Shown here: positions 27,308-37,218 of the stretch, piece by piece
Numbering within the stretch: position 1 is the first letter of the stretch
How the letters are laid out: each line of letters starts with the position of its first letter
Assembly: GCA_028868535.1 (NCBI GenBank)
Contig: JAGWUH010000023.1
Location: 1 to 56,242, forward strand
Reading direction: 5' to 3'
Source of the DNA: Sphingomonadales bacterium
Lineage (GTDB): Bacteria; Pseudomonadota; Alphaproteobacteria; Sphingomonadales; Sphingomonadaceae
Length of the DNA stretch: 56,242 nt
Program-made: the position numbers and the translations under genes
The notes under the pieces: generated by a model
What the model saw: the letters and a program-made list of their open reading frames with translations, nothing else
Database searches by the model: none
Told to the model about the DNA's origin: nothing

Positions 27308-27337
27308 TTAGGCAACAATCGATTTCCAAGTCTTCAT
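27308..27337 (-). CDS. Possible 9-residue leader peptide upstream of the diguanylate cyclase gene
   Basis: ATG at 27337 preceded by a strong GAGGAG Shine-Dalgarno at good spacing encodes MKTWKSIVA and then TAA. A perfect palindrome GTGCGAA/TTCGCAC lies just upstream. It is 64 bp ahead of the cyclase ATG. The good ribosome-binding site is the main evidence, and the peptide could be chance. Confidence 0.3.
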   Translation of the reverse strand: MKTWKSIVA

Positions 27338-27544
27338 GAGGCTCCTCGGCAAAGTGCGAAATTCGCACCCCCCCTAGCGACCCTGTTATGACCCCGTTTA
27401 CCAGCCAAAGCGGAAATTCGGCTGAAGGCTGCATAGGTAATGTTGCGTAATGCCGCCGCCGTGCGACGGCTCTTGACGGCGCCCCGGCCAGCCCGCCACC
27501 CTCGCGCGTGTACACATACGCGTAGAGAGCGCCCGAAAGGCATC

Positions 27545-30115
27545 ATGCAACTGGTCATCGTCGAATCGCCCGCCAAGGCGAAAACCATCGAGAAGTACCT
27601 CGGCAAGGACTACCGCGTCCTCGCCTCCTACGGCCACGTCCGCGACCTGCCGCCGAAGGACGGCTCGGTCCGCCCCGACGAAGGCTTCGCGATGGACTGG
27701 GAGCTTTATGGCGACAAGCAGTCCCGCGTGCGCGAGATCAGCGACCTCGCCAAGCAGGCCGATCGCCTGATCCTCGCCACCGACCCCGATCGCGAGGGCG
27801 AGGCGATCTCGTGGCACGTTCGCGAACTGCTGGCCAAGCGCAAGGCGCTGCCCAAGGCGGTCGAGCGCGTCACCTTCAACGCCATCACCAAGGACGCGGT
27901 GACCACCGCGATGGCCCACCCGCGCGAGCTCGATCAGGACCTGATCGATGCCTATCTCGCCCGCCGCGCGCTCGATTACCTGTTCGGCTTCACGCTCAGC
28001 CCGGTGCTGTGGCGCAAGCTTCCCGGCGCCAAGAGCGCCGGCCGCGTGCAGTCGGTGGCGTTGCGCCTGATCGTCGAGCGCGACCGCGAGATCGAGGCGT
28101 TCAAGCCGCAGGAATACTGGCAGGTGCTGGCGCGGCTCAAGCACGACAACGTCGAGTTCCCCGCCCGCCTCGTCCGCTTCGAGGGCGAAAAGCTCGAACG
28201 CCTGAGCCTCGGCGACCAGGGCATTGCCGAGCGCGCCAAGGCCGCGGTGGAATCGGGCGCCTTCCGCGTCGAGGACGTCGAGACGAAACCGCAGCGCCGC
28301 AACCCGGCGCCGCCGTTCACCACCTCCACCCTCCAGCAGGAAGCCGCGCGCAAGTTCGGCTTCGCCGCCGCGCACACCATGCGCGTCGCGCAGACGCTCT
28401 ACGAGGCCGGCGCGATCACCTACATGCGCACCGACGGCGTGCAGATGGACCCCAGCGCCATCTCCGCCGCCCGCGCCATGATCGCCGATCGCTTCTCCGG
28501 CCATTTCCTCCCCGAAAAGCCGCGCCACTACGAGACCAAGGCCAAGAACGCGCAGGAAGCGCACGAGGCGATCCGCCCCACCGAGTTCACCCGCGACCGC
28601 TTCGGTTCCGGCGACGAGGCCCGCCTCTACGAGCTGATCTGGAAGCGCGCCGTCGCCAGCCAGATGGCCTCGGCCGCGCTCGAGCGCACCACCATCACGC
28701 TGCGCGACGGCACCGGCCGCAACGAGCTGCGCGCCACCGGCCAGGTGGTGAAGTTCCCCGGCTTCCTCGCCGTCTACGAGGAGGGCCGCGACCAGAAGGC
28801 CGATGGTGACGGCGACGACGACAGCGCGCTGCTGCCGAACATGGCCAAGGGCGACATGCCCGCGAAGCTGGGGGTCGATGCCACCCAGCACTTCACCCAG
28901 CCGCCGCCGCGCTTTTCCGAGGCCAGCCTGGTCAAGCGGCTCGAGGAGCTCGGCATCGGCCGCCCGTCGACCTACGCCGCGACGATCCAGGTGCTCAAGG
29001 ACCGCGCCTATGTCCGCACCGAGAAGAACCGCTTCTTCGCCGAGGAATCGGGCCGGCTGCTGACCGCGTTCCTCGAACGCTTCTTCCCGCGCTACGTCGC
29101 CTACGACTTCACTGCCGGCATGGAGGAGGAACTCGACGACGTCTCCGGCGGCCGCGCCGGCTGGAAGGCGCTGCTCGAGGCGTTCTGGAAGGACTTCAAG
29201 CCCAAGTCGGACGAGGTCATGGCGCGCAAGCCCTCGGAAGTGACCGAGGCGCTCGACGAATTCCTGTCCGACTACCTGTTCCCCCCGCGCGAGGACGGGA
29301 CCGACCCGCGCCAGTGCCCGCAATGCAGCGTCGGCCGCCTCAGCTTGCGCGGCGGCAAGTTCGGCGCCTTCGTCGCCTGCTCGAACTACCCGGAGTGCAA
29401 GTACACCCGCAAGTTCGCGCAGCCGGGCGGGGCAGGGGAGAACGCCGAGCCGAGCGAGATCGGCAAGGACCCGGAGACCGGCGAGCCGATCACCCGCCAC
29501 GCCGGCCGCTTCGGCCCCTATATCCAGCAGGGCACCGGCAAGGAGGCAAAGCGCGCGTCGATCCCCAAGGACATCGGGGAGCTGACGCTCGACTGGGCGG
29601 TGAAGCTGCTCAGCCTGCCGCGCACGCTCGGCGCGCACCCGGAAAGCGGTGAGCCGATCACCGCCAGCATCGGCCGCTATGGCCCCTACCTGGCGCACAA
29701 TGGCAAGTACGCCCGCCTCAAGACCACCGCGGAAGTGTTCGACACCGGCATGAACGCTGCCGTCGTCCGCCTCGCCGAAGCCGCCGCCGGCGGCGGCCGG
29801 GGCGCCCGCACCGCGGCGGAGCCGCTCAAGACCTTCGGCCCGCACCCGACCAGCGGCGGCGAACTGAAGCTGATGGCCGGGCGTTATGGCCCTTACGTCA
29901 CCGACGGCACCACCAACGCGACGCTTCCGCGCGACCTCAAGCCCGAGGACCTCACTGCCGAGCGCGCAGTGGTGCTGATCGACGAGAAGGCGGCGAAAGG
30001 CCCGGCGAAAGGCAAGAAGCGTCCCGCCGCGAAAAAGTCCGCCGCGAAAAAGCCCGCCGCCAAGAAACCGGCGACGAAGAAGCCCGCGGGCAAGGCGTCG
30101 AAGGCCGCAGACTAG
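27545..30115 (+). CDS. topA: DNA topoisomerase I
   Basis: An 856-residue type IA topoisomerase. The ATG at 27545 has GAAAGG just before it and gives the canonical MQLVIVESPAKAKTIEKYLG Toprim start. DPDREGEAISWH is the Toprim acidic motif. The catalytic tyrosine is Y293 in TYMRTDG. One zinc ribbon (CPQC ... CSNYPEC) is followed by topoisomerase C-terminal repeats and a Lys/Ala/Pro tail typical of DNA-binding extensions. It relaxes negative supercoils. The stop overlaps the convergent glycosyltransferase stop in a shared CTAG. Confidence 0.97.
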   Translation: MQLVIVESPAKAKTIEKYLGKDYRVLASYGHVRDLPPKDGSVRPDEGFAMDWELYGDKQSRVREISDLAKQADRLILATDPDREGEAISWHVRELLAKRKALPKAVERVTFNAITKDAVTTAMAHPRELDQDLIDAYLARRALDYLFGFTLSPVLWRKLPGAKSAGRVQSVALRLIVERDREIEAFKPQEYWQVLARLKHDNVEFPARLVRFEGEKLERLSLGDQGIAERAKAAVESGAFRVEDVETKPQRRNPAPPFTTSTLQQEAARKFGFAAAHTMRVAQTLYEAGAITYMRTDGVQMDPSAISAARAMIADRFSGHFLPEKPRHYETKAKNAQEAHEAIRPTEFTRDRFGSGDEARLYELIWKRAVASQMASAALERTTITLRDGTGRNELRATGQVVKFPGFLAVYEEGRDQKADGDGDDDSALLPNMAKGDMPAKLGVDATQHFTQPPPRFSEASLVKRLEELGIGRPSTYAATIQVLKDRAYVRTEKNRFFAEESGRLLTAFLERFFPRYVAYDFTAGMEEELDDVSGGRAGWKALLEAFWKDFKPKSDEVMARKPSEVTEALDEFLSDYLFPPREDGTDPRQCPQCSVGRLSLRGGKFGAFVACSNYPECKYTRKFAQPGGAGENAEPSEIGKDPETGEPITRHAGRFGPYIQQGTGKEAKRASIPKDIGELTLDWAVKLLSLPRTLGAHPESGEPITASIGRYGPYLAHNGKYARLKTTAEVFDTGMNAAVVRLAEAAAGGGRGARTAAEPLKTFGPHPTSGGELKLMAGRYGPYVTDGTTNATLPRDLKPEDLTAERAVVLIDEKAAKGPAKGKKRPAAKKSAAKKPAAKKPATKKPAGKASKAAD

Positions 30116-31629
30116 CCATACCGTCGGCTATACAGTCCGTAGCGCCGATGCCCGATCCGGACATCGGCGTAGCGGACATAGCGCCGCGCCAGGCTGTCCG
30201 CCATTGCCCGCCAGGTGGCGAGGTTCTTCGGCCCGTAGTGGCATTCGTCGGCGATCATCACCACCGCCGGCCGTGACGCCATGATCCGCCCCACTTCGGC
30301 GAGCTGGTCGACCCCCAGCGCCCGCGCCTCGACGGTGCTCGACAGGTGGGTCGGAAAGATGAAGCGCGTCGGCAGCCGCGCGCCCGTGGTCATGTAGAGG
30401 ATCGGGGGCGCCTCGAACAGGAACAGGCTGCCGCCGCCGAGCCGGTTGTCGATCAGTCCGGTGGCGCGCTCGATCTCGCTGCGGTTTCCCTCAACGAGCC
30501 GGTAGTGCACGGTCTGGAACAGCGCGCCGGCCGCCGCCGCGACGATCAGCAGTCGTCCGATCCGGCTCAGCCGCTCGTGCTGCACCAGCATCGGTGCCGC
30601 CAACACGCAGAGCGGCGGCAGGATCGCGCCGACGTAGTGATCGAACCACGAGCCGAACAGCAGGAACGCGGTGACGGCAGCGATCGCCCAGAACAGCGGC
30701 AGCGCCCGCGCGCCGGTGCCCAGCGGCGCCAGCCGGCGCGGATCGGCGGCGATCGCCAGCGCGAACGGCGTCAGCCCGAGCGCCTCCTTGGCCAGCCGGC
30801 CCAGCGCCGGCCAGAACGGCTGGTCGCGCTGGAAGATCGAGACGAAGTTGCTCTGCACCAGCTCCGCCAGGTGGCCGTGCGCGGCATACCAGGCCGTCAC
30901 CCCCGCGGTCGGCGCGATCGCGATCGCGATGAACAATGCCGCGCGCGCCGCGATCGTACCCCGCGGCAGCCCGAGCCGGTGATAGCGTGCGAGCAGCCAG
31001 AGTCCGAGCGCCGCGCCCTCGAACGCCACCGTATACTTGATCTGGATCGCGAGCCCGAGCAGTGCCATCGCGCCCAGCGCCGCGCCGAGGCCGTCGCGCG
31101 GTCGCCGGCCGATCGCCTCGACATGGCCGGTAAGCAACAGCAGTGCCAGCGTCACCGGCAGGTTGTAGAACACCGGCGTCTGCCCGCCCTGGCAGTGGAA
31201 AGCGGCGAGCGCAGGCAGATAGGCGATTCCCGCCCACCACGCCCCCGCCGGCGTCGCGATCCGCCGCGCGAGCGCATGGATGACGAGCGCGGTCAGCCCC
31301 GCCGAGATCGCCGCGCAGACCTGGTACGCGGCAACCCCGTCGCCGCCCAGCCGCGCCATCGCCGCGTAGAGCGCGAACAGCCCGAGCGGCTTGCGATCCC
31401 AGATGTCGACGTAGGGCACCGCGCCATGCAGCATGCGGTTCCCCACGAGCAGGTAGAAGTCCTCGTCGATGTGGACGTTGGGGTTGTCGAAATTGATCGC
31501 CCGCAGCGCGAAGGCGATGCCGAGGTACGATGCGGCGACGAGCGCAAGCAGCCAGGCCCGCGATCGGGCCGGTCCGCTGCGCCAGGCGACGGGGAATTGC
31601 GCGGCAACGGCCGCCAGTACCTGTTCCAA
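30112..31629 (-). CDS. GT39/ArnT-like membrane glycosyltransferase
   Basis: A 505-residue inner-membrane protein with about 11-12 hydrophobic segments. The first external loop has NVHIDEDFYLLVGNRM, with the acidic pair expected of GT-C transferases that use lipid-linked sugars, followed by VDIWDRKPLGLF. The C-terminal about 130 residues are soluble. Proteins of this type glycosylate lipid A, cell-surface polymers or proteins in the periplasm. Acceptor and donor cannot be read from the sequence. The neighbours (topA, era) give no functional clue. Confidence 0.75.
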   Translation of the reverse strand: MEQVLAAVAAQFPVAWRSGPARSRAWLLALVAASYLGIAFALRAINFDNPNVHIDEDFYLLVGNRMLHGAVPYVDIWDRKPLGLFALYAAMARLGGDGVAAYQVCAAISAGLTALVIHALARRIATPAGAWWAGIAYLPALAAFHCQGGQTPVFYNLPVTLALLLLTGHVEAIGRRPRDGLGAALGAMALLGLAIQIKYTVAFEGAALGLWLLARYHRLGLPRGTIAARAALFIAIAIAPTAGVTAWYAAHGHLAELVQSNFVSIFQRDQPFWPALGRLAKEALGLTPFALAIAADPRRLAPLGTGARALPLFWAIAAVTAFLLFGSWFDHYVGAILPPLCVLAAPMLVQHERLSRIGRLLIVAAAAGALFQTVHYRLVEGNRSEIERATGLIDNRLGGGSLFLFEAPPILYMTTGARLPTRFIFPTHLSSTVEARALGVDQLAEVGRIMASRPAVVMIADECHYGPKNLATWRAMADSLARRYVRYADVRIGHRRYGLYSRRYG

Positions 31630-31684
31630 CTCCAGTCAATCCTTCCGGTATGCCCCCGGAATTCGACCCCCCGTTACGCGCGTT

Positions 31685-32605
31685 TCAGCGCACCCATTCC
31701 AACCCCATTTCCTCGTAAAGTTCCCGGCTTTCGGCCCAGGCCTCGTCGACCTTGACGTGCAGGAACAAGTGGACCTTCACCCCCAGCAGCTCCGCCAGTT
31801 CGGCACGCGCCGCCTCGCCGATCGCCTTGATGCGGGCGCCGCGCTTGCCCAGCACGATCGATTTCTGGCTGTCCCGCGCGATCACGATCTGCTGGTGGAT
31901 CTCGATGCTGCCGTCGCGGCGCGTCCGGTACGATTCCGGCCGGACCGTGCTGTCGTAGGGCAGCTCGTCGTGGAGTTGCCGGTAAAGCTGCTCGCGCGTG
32001 ATCTCGGCGGCCAGCAGCCGTTCGCTGGCGTCGGATACCTGGTCCTCGGGGAAGTGCCACGGCCCCTCGGGCATCAGCGCCGCGAGCCGCGCCTTGAGCT
32101 CGCCGACGCCGTCGCCGGTCAGCGCCGAGACGAAGAACACCTCGTCGAACGGCACCTGGCCGGTCAGCTCCTGCGCCAGCGCCAGCAGCGGCTCCTTGGC
32201 GCCGGCATCGACCTTGTTCAGTACCAGCAGCTTGCGCTCGGGCCGGCCCGCCAGCGATTCGAGGATCGGCTGCAGGTCGTCGCGCTTCTTCTTCAGCGCG
32301 TCGACCACCAGCAGGATCGCGTCGGCCTCGTTCGCGCCTTCCCACGCCGCCGCGACCATCGCCCGGTCGAGCCGGCGCTTCGGCGCGAAGATCCCGGGGG
32401 TGTCGGCCAGCAGGATCTGCACCGCCGCGTCCGGCGTCTCGGCCAGCGCAATGCCCATCAGCCGGACGCGCGTGGTCTGCGCCTTGGCCGAGACGATCGC
32501 CACCTTCTGCCCGACCAGCGCGTTGACCAGCGTCGACTTGCCGGCGTTGGGTGCGCCGATCACCGCGACGACGCCGCAACGCTGCTTCTGCTCGGGGCCG
32601 CTCAT
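31685..32605 (-). CDS. era: GTPase Era
   Basis: A 306-residue Era. G-motifs are GAPNAGKS (G1), ADTPGIF (G3) and NKVDA (G4). The C-terminal KH domain contains VLGKRGARIKAIGEAAR. Era binds the 3' end of 16S rRNA and assists 30S maturation. It is the last gene of lepB-rnc-era; its ATG overlaps the rnc stop (ATGA), which indicates translational coupling. Confidence 0.97.
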   Translation of the reverse strand: MSGPEQKQRCGVVAVIGAPNAGKSTLVNALVGQKVAIVSAKAQTTRVRLMGIALAETPDAAVQILLADTPGIFAPKRRLDRAMVAAAWEGANEADAILLVVDALKKKRDDLQPILESLAGRPERKLLVLNKVDAGAKEPLLALAQELTGQVPFDEVFFVSALTGDGVGELKARLAALMPEGPWHFPEDQVSDASERLLAAEITREQLYRQLHDELPYDSTVRPESYRTRRDGSIEIHQQIVIARDSQKSIVLGKRGARIKAIGEAARAELAELLGVKVHLFLHVKVDEAWAESRELYEEMGLEWVR

Positions 32606-33282
32606 CCGTATCGCTCCATGAATGCCGCCGCTGCGGCGGTCTCGGCTTCCTGCTTGCTGCTGCCGGTCGCCTCGGCCTCGCCGACGCCCGGCACGCTCAC
32701 CGCAACGGTGAAGCGCGCGGCATGGTCAGGGCCCTCGCGGCTGACCAGCCGGTATTCGGGCATCTTGCGCCGGTTGCCGGCCGCCCATTCCTGCAAGGCC
32801 GATTTCGGGTGCTTGGCATGGCCGGCCTTGCCCGCCACCGCATCGGCCCACAGCGACCGCACCGTCGCCCGCGTCGCCGCGAAGCCGCGCTGCTGGAAGG
32901 AGGCGCCGATCAGCGCCTCCATCACGTCGCCGAGGATGTTGTCGCTGTCGGCGCCGCCGTCGTCGCGTGCCTGCTTGCCCAGCCGGATGTGCGGCCCCAG
33001 CCCGATTCCGCGGGCGATCTGCGCGCACATCGTCCGCGCCACCAGCGCGTTCAGCCGCTGCGACAGCTTCCCCTCGTCGGCCTGGAGCGTCTCGAGCAGC
33101 CATTCGGCGATGACCAGGCCCAGCACGCGGTCGCCCAGGAACTCCAGCCGCTGGTAATGCCGCTCCGCCCCGGTGCTGCCGTGCGTCAGCGCCTCCAGCC
33201 ACGCCGCCGCCGGCCCCGCCGGCGGTTCACCGAGAAACCCCGCCAGGAACGCCCGCGTCTCCGCGCCCAGCGCCTCGCTCAA
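32602..33282 (-). CDS. rnc: Ribonuclease III
   Basis: A 226-residue RNase III from a TTG start that overlaps the lepB TGA (TTGA). No ATG or GTG fits better, and the first conserved residues follow directly. The signature YQRLEFLGDRVLGLV and the second catalytic motif GDVMEALIGA are present. A C-terminal double-stranded-RNA-binding domain begins at PKSALQEW. It processes rRNA precursors and degrades duplex RNA. The start codon choice is inferred from the overlap pattern repeated in this operon. Confidence 0.93.
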   Translation of the reverse strand: MSEALGAETRAFLAGFLGEPPAGPAAAWLEALTHGSTGAERHYQRLEFLGDRVLGLVIAEWLLETLQADEGKLSQRLNALVARTMCAQIARGIGLGPHIRLGKQARDDGGADSDNILGDVMEALIGASFQQRGFAATRATVRSLWADAVAGKAGHAKHPKSALQEWAAGNRRKMPEYRLVSREGPDHAARFTVAVSVPGVGEAEATGSSKQEAETAAAAAFMERYG

Positions 33283-34115
33283 AACGTGCCCCAGATGCGG
33301 TGCCACCGCGCCGCGGTGAACCAGGTCCACGGCTTGATCCACGAGGCCGAACCGTCGGTCGACCACATCATGATCGTCGCGCGGCCGACCAGGTTGTCCT
33401 GCGGCACCAGCCCGATGCCCTCGTTGGCGATCGCCGGAAAGCGGCTGTCCATCGAATTGTCGCGGTTGTCGCCCATCAGGAACAGCGTTCCCTCGGGCAC
33501 GAGGATCGGCGGCGTGTCGTCCTGCGGCGTGTTCAGCAGGTCCAGCACCTCGTAGCGCTTGCCCGGCTGGCCGTCCCCGGCGGGCAGCGTTTCCTGGTAG
33601 CGGGGATAGCGGCACACTTCCGTCCCGTCGCTGCGCGTCGTCTCGAACCGCGCCGAATAGCAGTGCGTGTTCGGCGAGACCGGCACCTCGAAATCGGCGA
33701 TCCGCACCTTGGGCACGGCATTGCCGTTGAGGAACAGCTGGCCGCCCTTCATCTGCACGGTATCGCCCGGCAGGCCGATCACCCGCTTGATGTAGTCGAC
33801 CTCGTTGGTCGGCGGCGCCTTGAAGATGACGATGTCGCCGCGCATCGGCTGGTGCGCCAGCACGCGGTTGGGCAGCAGCGGCGCGCTGAACGGCAGCGAG
33901 TACGACGAGAACCCGTACGGCCACTTCGCGGCCAGCAGGTAATCGCCGTCGATCAGTCGCGGCAGCATCGATTCGCTGGGAATGTTGAACGGCGAGAACA
34001 CGAAGCTGCGAAAGATCGCCACGATCGCGACCAGCTTGACCAGGAAGACGAAAAAGTTCTCGTCCTTTTTCTCGGTGCTCTTGCCGCGGGCATTGTCCGT
34101 CATCGAAAGGTCCAT
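33279..34115 (-). CDS. lepB: Signal peptidase I
   Basis: A 278-residue type I leader peptidase with an N-terminal membrane anchor (about 20-41). The catalytic Ser49 lies in IPSESM and the general base Lys110 in DYIKRVIGLPGD. GDNRDNSMDSR is the later conserved box. It removes signal peptides from Sec-exported proteins at the periplasmic face. It is the first gene of the lepB-rnc-era operon. A second ATG at 34103 could be the start. The gene diverges from pgi. Confidence 0.95.
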   Translation of the reverse strand: MDLSMTDNARGKSTEKKDENFFVFLVKLVAIVAIFRSFVFSPFNIPSESMLPRLIDGDYLLAAKWPYGFSSYSLPFSAPLLPNRVLAHQPMRGDIVIFKAPPTNEVDYIKRVIGLPGDTVQMKGGQLFLNGNAVPKVRIADFEVPVSPNTHCYSARFETTRSDGTEVCRYPRYQETLPAGDGQPGKRYEVLDLLNTPQDDTPPILVPEGTLFLMGDNRDNSMDSRFPAIANEGIGLVPQDNLVGRATIMMWSTDGSASWIKPWTWFTAARWHRIWGTF

Positions 34116-34309
34116 TGTTGGGGCTTCCCGGGAAACGGCGTCGCGGCGGGTACGCTCGATACGTATGGAGCCGAGGGCAACCCGAATTGGGCTGTCTGGA
34201 ACCTGAACGACGCGTTATGCTGCGATGCAACCCGGGAGGCGCTGGCCGCCGGGGCCATAGGATAGCGGCGGCCGGTTGGCAAATCCGGCCGTCCCGGACA
34301 GGGATTGAT

Positions 34310-35824
34310 ATGAACGATTGCACCGCGCTCCGCTCCGCCCTGCAGGCCCTGCCGCGCCCCACGCTGGCCGAACTGTTCGCCGCCGATCCCGCCCGCGTCG
34401 ACCGGCTGTCCACCCGGATCGAGCTTGCCGGCGGCGGCATCCGCTTCGACTGGTCGAAGACCCACCTCGACGATGCCCACGCCGCCCTGTTCGAACGGCT
34501 CGCCGCCGCGATGGACTTCGCCGGCCGCCGCGCCGCGCTGTTCGCGGGGGACAAGGTCAACGTCACCGAGGGCCGCGCCGCCACCCACACCGCCCAGCGC
34601 GGCGTCGGCGCCGACGTCGATGTGGAGGAAGCGATGGCGCTCCACGCCCGGATGCGGGCGCTGGTCGATGCGATCCACGCCGGCCTGCTGGGGGAGGTCC
34701 GCCACCTGATCCACATCGGCATCGGCGGCTCCGCGCTCGGCCCGGCGCTGGCGATCGACGCGCTCGCCCGCGACGTTCCGCGCGTCGACGTCCACGTCGT
34801 CGCCAACATCGACGGCTGCGCGCTCGAAGCCGCGTTCGCCGCTTGCGATCCCGCCACCACCCTCGTCGCCGTCGCCTCGAAGACCTTCACCACCATCGAG
34901 ACGATGACCAACGCGCAATCGGCGCTGACCTGGCTGTCCGAAAGCGGCGTCGCCGATCCCTACGGCCGCGTCGTCGCGCTCACCGCCGCGCCCGACAAGG
35001 CGGTCGAATGGGGCGTCGACGAGACCCGCGTGCTGCCCTTCGCCGAATCGGTCGGCGGCCGCTACTCGCTGTGGTCTTCGATCGGCTTCCCGGTGGCGCT
35101 GGCGATCGGCTGGGAGGAATTCGCCGAGTTCCTCGAAGGCGCCGCCACCGTCGATCGCCACTTCCGCGAGACCGACGGACTCGCCAACCTGCCGCTGCGC
35201 GCCGCCTTCGCCGACCAGCTCTACACCCGCCTGCGCGGCTGCCAGACCCGCGCCTGCTTCGCCTATGACGAGCGCCTCGGCCTGCTGCCGTCCTACCTGC
35301 AGCAGCTCGAGATGGAATCGAACGGCAAGTCGGTCACGCTCGACGGCCAGCCGCTCGCCGGCCCCAGCGCGCCGATCACCTGGGGCGGCACCGGCACCGA
35401 TGCCCAGCACGCGGTGTTCCAGCTCCTCCACCAGGGCACCGTCACCGTCCCGGTCGATTTCATCGCCTGCGTCGCCCCGGGCGACGATCTCGATCCGGCG
35501 CACCACCGCATCCTGCTGATGAACTGCTTCGCGCAAGCCGCCGCGCTGATGGCCGGCAAGCCCGGCGCCGATCCCGCCCGCGCCTATCCCGGGGATCGCC
35601 CCTCCGCCACGATCCTGCTCGACGATCTCACCCCCGCGGCGCTCGGCGCGCTGATCGCCTTCCACGAACACCGCACCTTCGCCAATGCGGTGCTGCTCGG
35701 CATCAACCCGTTCGACCAGTTCGGGGTCGAGCTTGGCAAGGAGATCGCCCGGTCGATCGACGCGGGCGGCGTCCGCTTCGACCCGTCGACCGAGGCCCTG
35801 CTCCAGGCATCGGGCCTGGCCTGA
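34310..35824 (+). CDS. pgi: Glucose-6-phosphate isomerase
   Basis: A 504-residue Pgi from the ATG at 34310. HIGIGGSALGP and GGRYSLWSSIGFP (the first family signature) are present, and NPFDQFGVELGK near the C-terminus is the second signature region. It interconverts glucose-6-phosphate and fructose-6-phosphate. With the zwf-edd-glk-eda operon 19 kb away it feeds fructose-derived carbon into the Entner-Doudoroff route. The upstream open frame back to 34115 has no family similarity. Confidence 0.96.
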   Translation: MNDCTALRSALQALPRPTLAELFAADPARVDRLSTRIELAGGGIRFDWSKTHLDDAHAALFERLAAAMDFAGRRAALFAGDKVNVTEGRAATHTAQRGVGADVDVEEAMALHARMRALVDAIHAGLLGEVRHLIHIGIGGSALGPALAIDALARDVPRVDVHVVANIDGCALEAAFAACDPATTLVAVASKTFTTIETMTNAQSALTWLSESGVADPYGRVVALTAAPDKAVEWGVDETRVLPFAESVGGRYSLWSSIGFPVALAIGWEEFAEFLEGAATVDRHFRETDGLANLPLRAAFADQLYTRLRGCQTRACFAYDERLGLLPSYLQQLEMESNGKSVTLDGQPLAGPSAPITWGGTGTDAQHAVFQLLHQGTVTVPVDFIACVAPGDDLDPAHHRILLMNCFAQAAALMAGKPGADPARAYPGDRPSATILLDDLTPAALGALIAFHEHRTFANAVLLGINPFDQFGVELGKEIARSIDAGGVRFDPSTEALLQASGLA

Positions 35825-35880
35825 GCGCGAAATCGCCCCGGCGGCTACCCGCCGCGGCCGGCCCGCGCTAACCCGGTGCG

Positions 35881-37218
35881 ATGTCCGCTCCCCAGCGCCT
35901 CGATCACGTCGTCGGCGATGCCACCGGCCTGCGCATTCCCGCGCACATCGGCGCCCTGCTCGCCGACGGCCCCGCCTTCCTGACCCGCGCCTTCCACCGC
36001 TTCGGCGCGCTGGACGCGGCCAACCAGGTCACCGCCATCCTGGGCCACCGGGTCTGCCCGGGCGGCTCCACCGGCGCCAAGTTCTTCATGGACGTCGCCT
36101 GCGCGCTCCCGCAGCCCGGCCTGCCAACCCGCCTTTTCGTCAAGTTCTCGCGCGATTTCGACGATCCCCGCCGCGACTGGCAGCGCCACGAGATGGAAGG
36201 CGAGGCCCGCCTCGGCCCGCTCACCCGCCGCCCCGGCTTCCCGGTCGCGGTGCCGCAGGTCCTGTTCTGCGACTACCACGCCGAGACCGGGACCGGCCTC
36301 GTCATCACCGAATGCGTGACCTATGGCGAGGCCGGCATCGAGCCGCACCGCCGCAAGTGCCTCGATCCGGTCCACACCCCCGATCCCTTGCCCTATTACC
36401 GCGCCACCGTCACCGCGCTCGCCCGCCTTGCCGCGGCGGACAAGGCCGGCGCGCTCGGCGCCGACATCGACGCCCGGTTCCCGTTCGATCCCGTCGCCGC
36501 CAGCGCCGATCGCGTCTTCACCAGCGCGGCGGAGATGGCGCAGCAGTTGCGCGATTGCGTCGCGCTGGTGAACGACGCCCCGCAGCTTTTCCCCGCGCCG
36601 GTGCGTGATCCCGCCTTCCTCGACCGCGTCGTCGCCGACGCCTGGCGCATCCGCACCCACGAGGAGCGCATCCAGCGCTTCCTCACCGGCAACCCGGACC
36701 TGATCGCGCTGTGCCACTGGAACGCGCACATCGACAACGCCTTCTTCTGGTGCGACGGCGACGCGCTGCGCTGCGGCCTGATCGACTGGGGCCGCGTCGG
36801 CCGCATCACCCTCGGCTCGGCGCTGTGGGGCGGCCTGTCCGCCGCGCACCACGCGATCTGGGACGACCATCTCGAAGACCTGCTCGCGCTCTACGCCCGC
36901 GAATACGCGGCCCACGGCGGCCCTTGGCTGACCACCGAGGCGATGCGCGAACACCTGGCGCTGCACATGGCGATGATGGGCGTGAGCCGCGTCATCGCCT
37001 TCCCGGAGGTGATCCGCTTCCGCGATCCGGCGGTGATCACCTACCCCGATCCGCTCGACCCGCGGCTTCACGGCAATGACCCCGCGCGCAACTGCCTGCA
37101 CGTCTTCACGGTCTGGCTGAAATTCTGGCACCGGCATGATTTCGGCGCCGCGTTGGACCGCCTGCTCGCCACCCCCGAACAACAAGCTGGAGAGAGAGAT
37201 GCCAACCCCTGTCGATGA
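35881..37218 (+). CDS. Phosphotransferase-fold protein with altered catalytic loop
   Basis: A 445-residue protein of the aminoglycoside-phosphotransferase/choline-kinase fold. The catalytic loop reads CHWNAHIDN (H279 to N286), where active members have HGD followed by Asn five residues later; the usual base Asp is Asn281. The downstream metal-binding Asp is kept (IDWG, D302). The N-lobe contains RLFVKFSRDF, whose Lys could be the ATP-binding one. Substrate unknown. It could be a pseudokinase or a kinase using another residue. The 3' end overlaps the SnoaL-like gene by 20 bp, so the pair is an operon. Confidence 0.75.
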   Translation: MSAPQRLDHVVGDATGLRIPAHIGALLADGPAFLTRAFHRFGALDAANQVTAILGHRVCPGGSTGAKFFMDVACALPQPGLPTRLFVKFSRDFDDPRRDWQRHEMEGEARLGPLTRRPGFPVAVPQVLFCDYHAETGTGLVITECVTYGEAGIEPHRRKCLDPVHTPDPLPYYRATVTALARLAAADKAGALGADIDARFPFDPVAASADRVFTSAAEMAQQLRDCVALVNDAPQLFPAPVRDPAFLDRVVADAWRIRTHEERIQRFLTGNPDLIALCHWNAHIDNAFFWCDGDALRCGLIDWGRVGRITLGSALWGGLSAAHHAIWDDHLEDLLALYAREYAAHGGPWLTTEAMREHLALHMAMMGVSRVIAFPEVIRFRDPAVITYPDPLDPRLHGNDPARNCLHVFTVWLKFWHRHDFGAALDRLLATPEQQAGERDANPCR

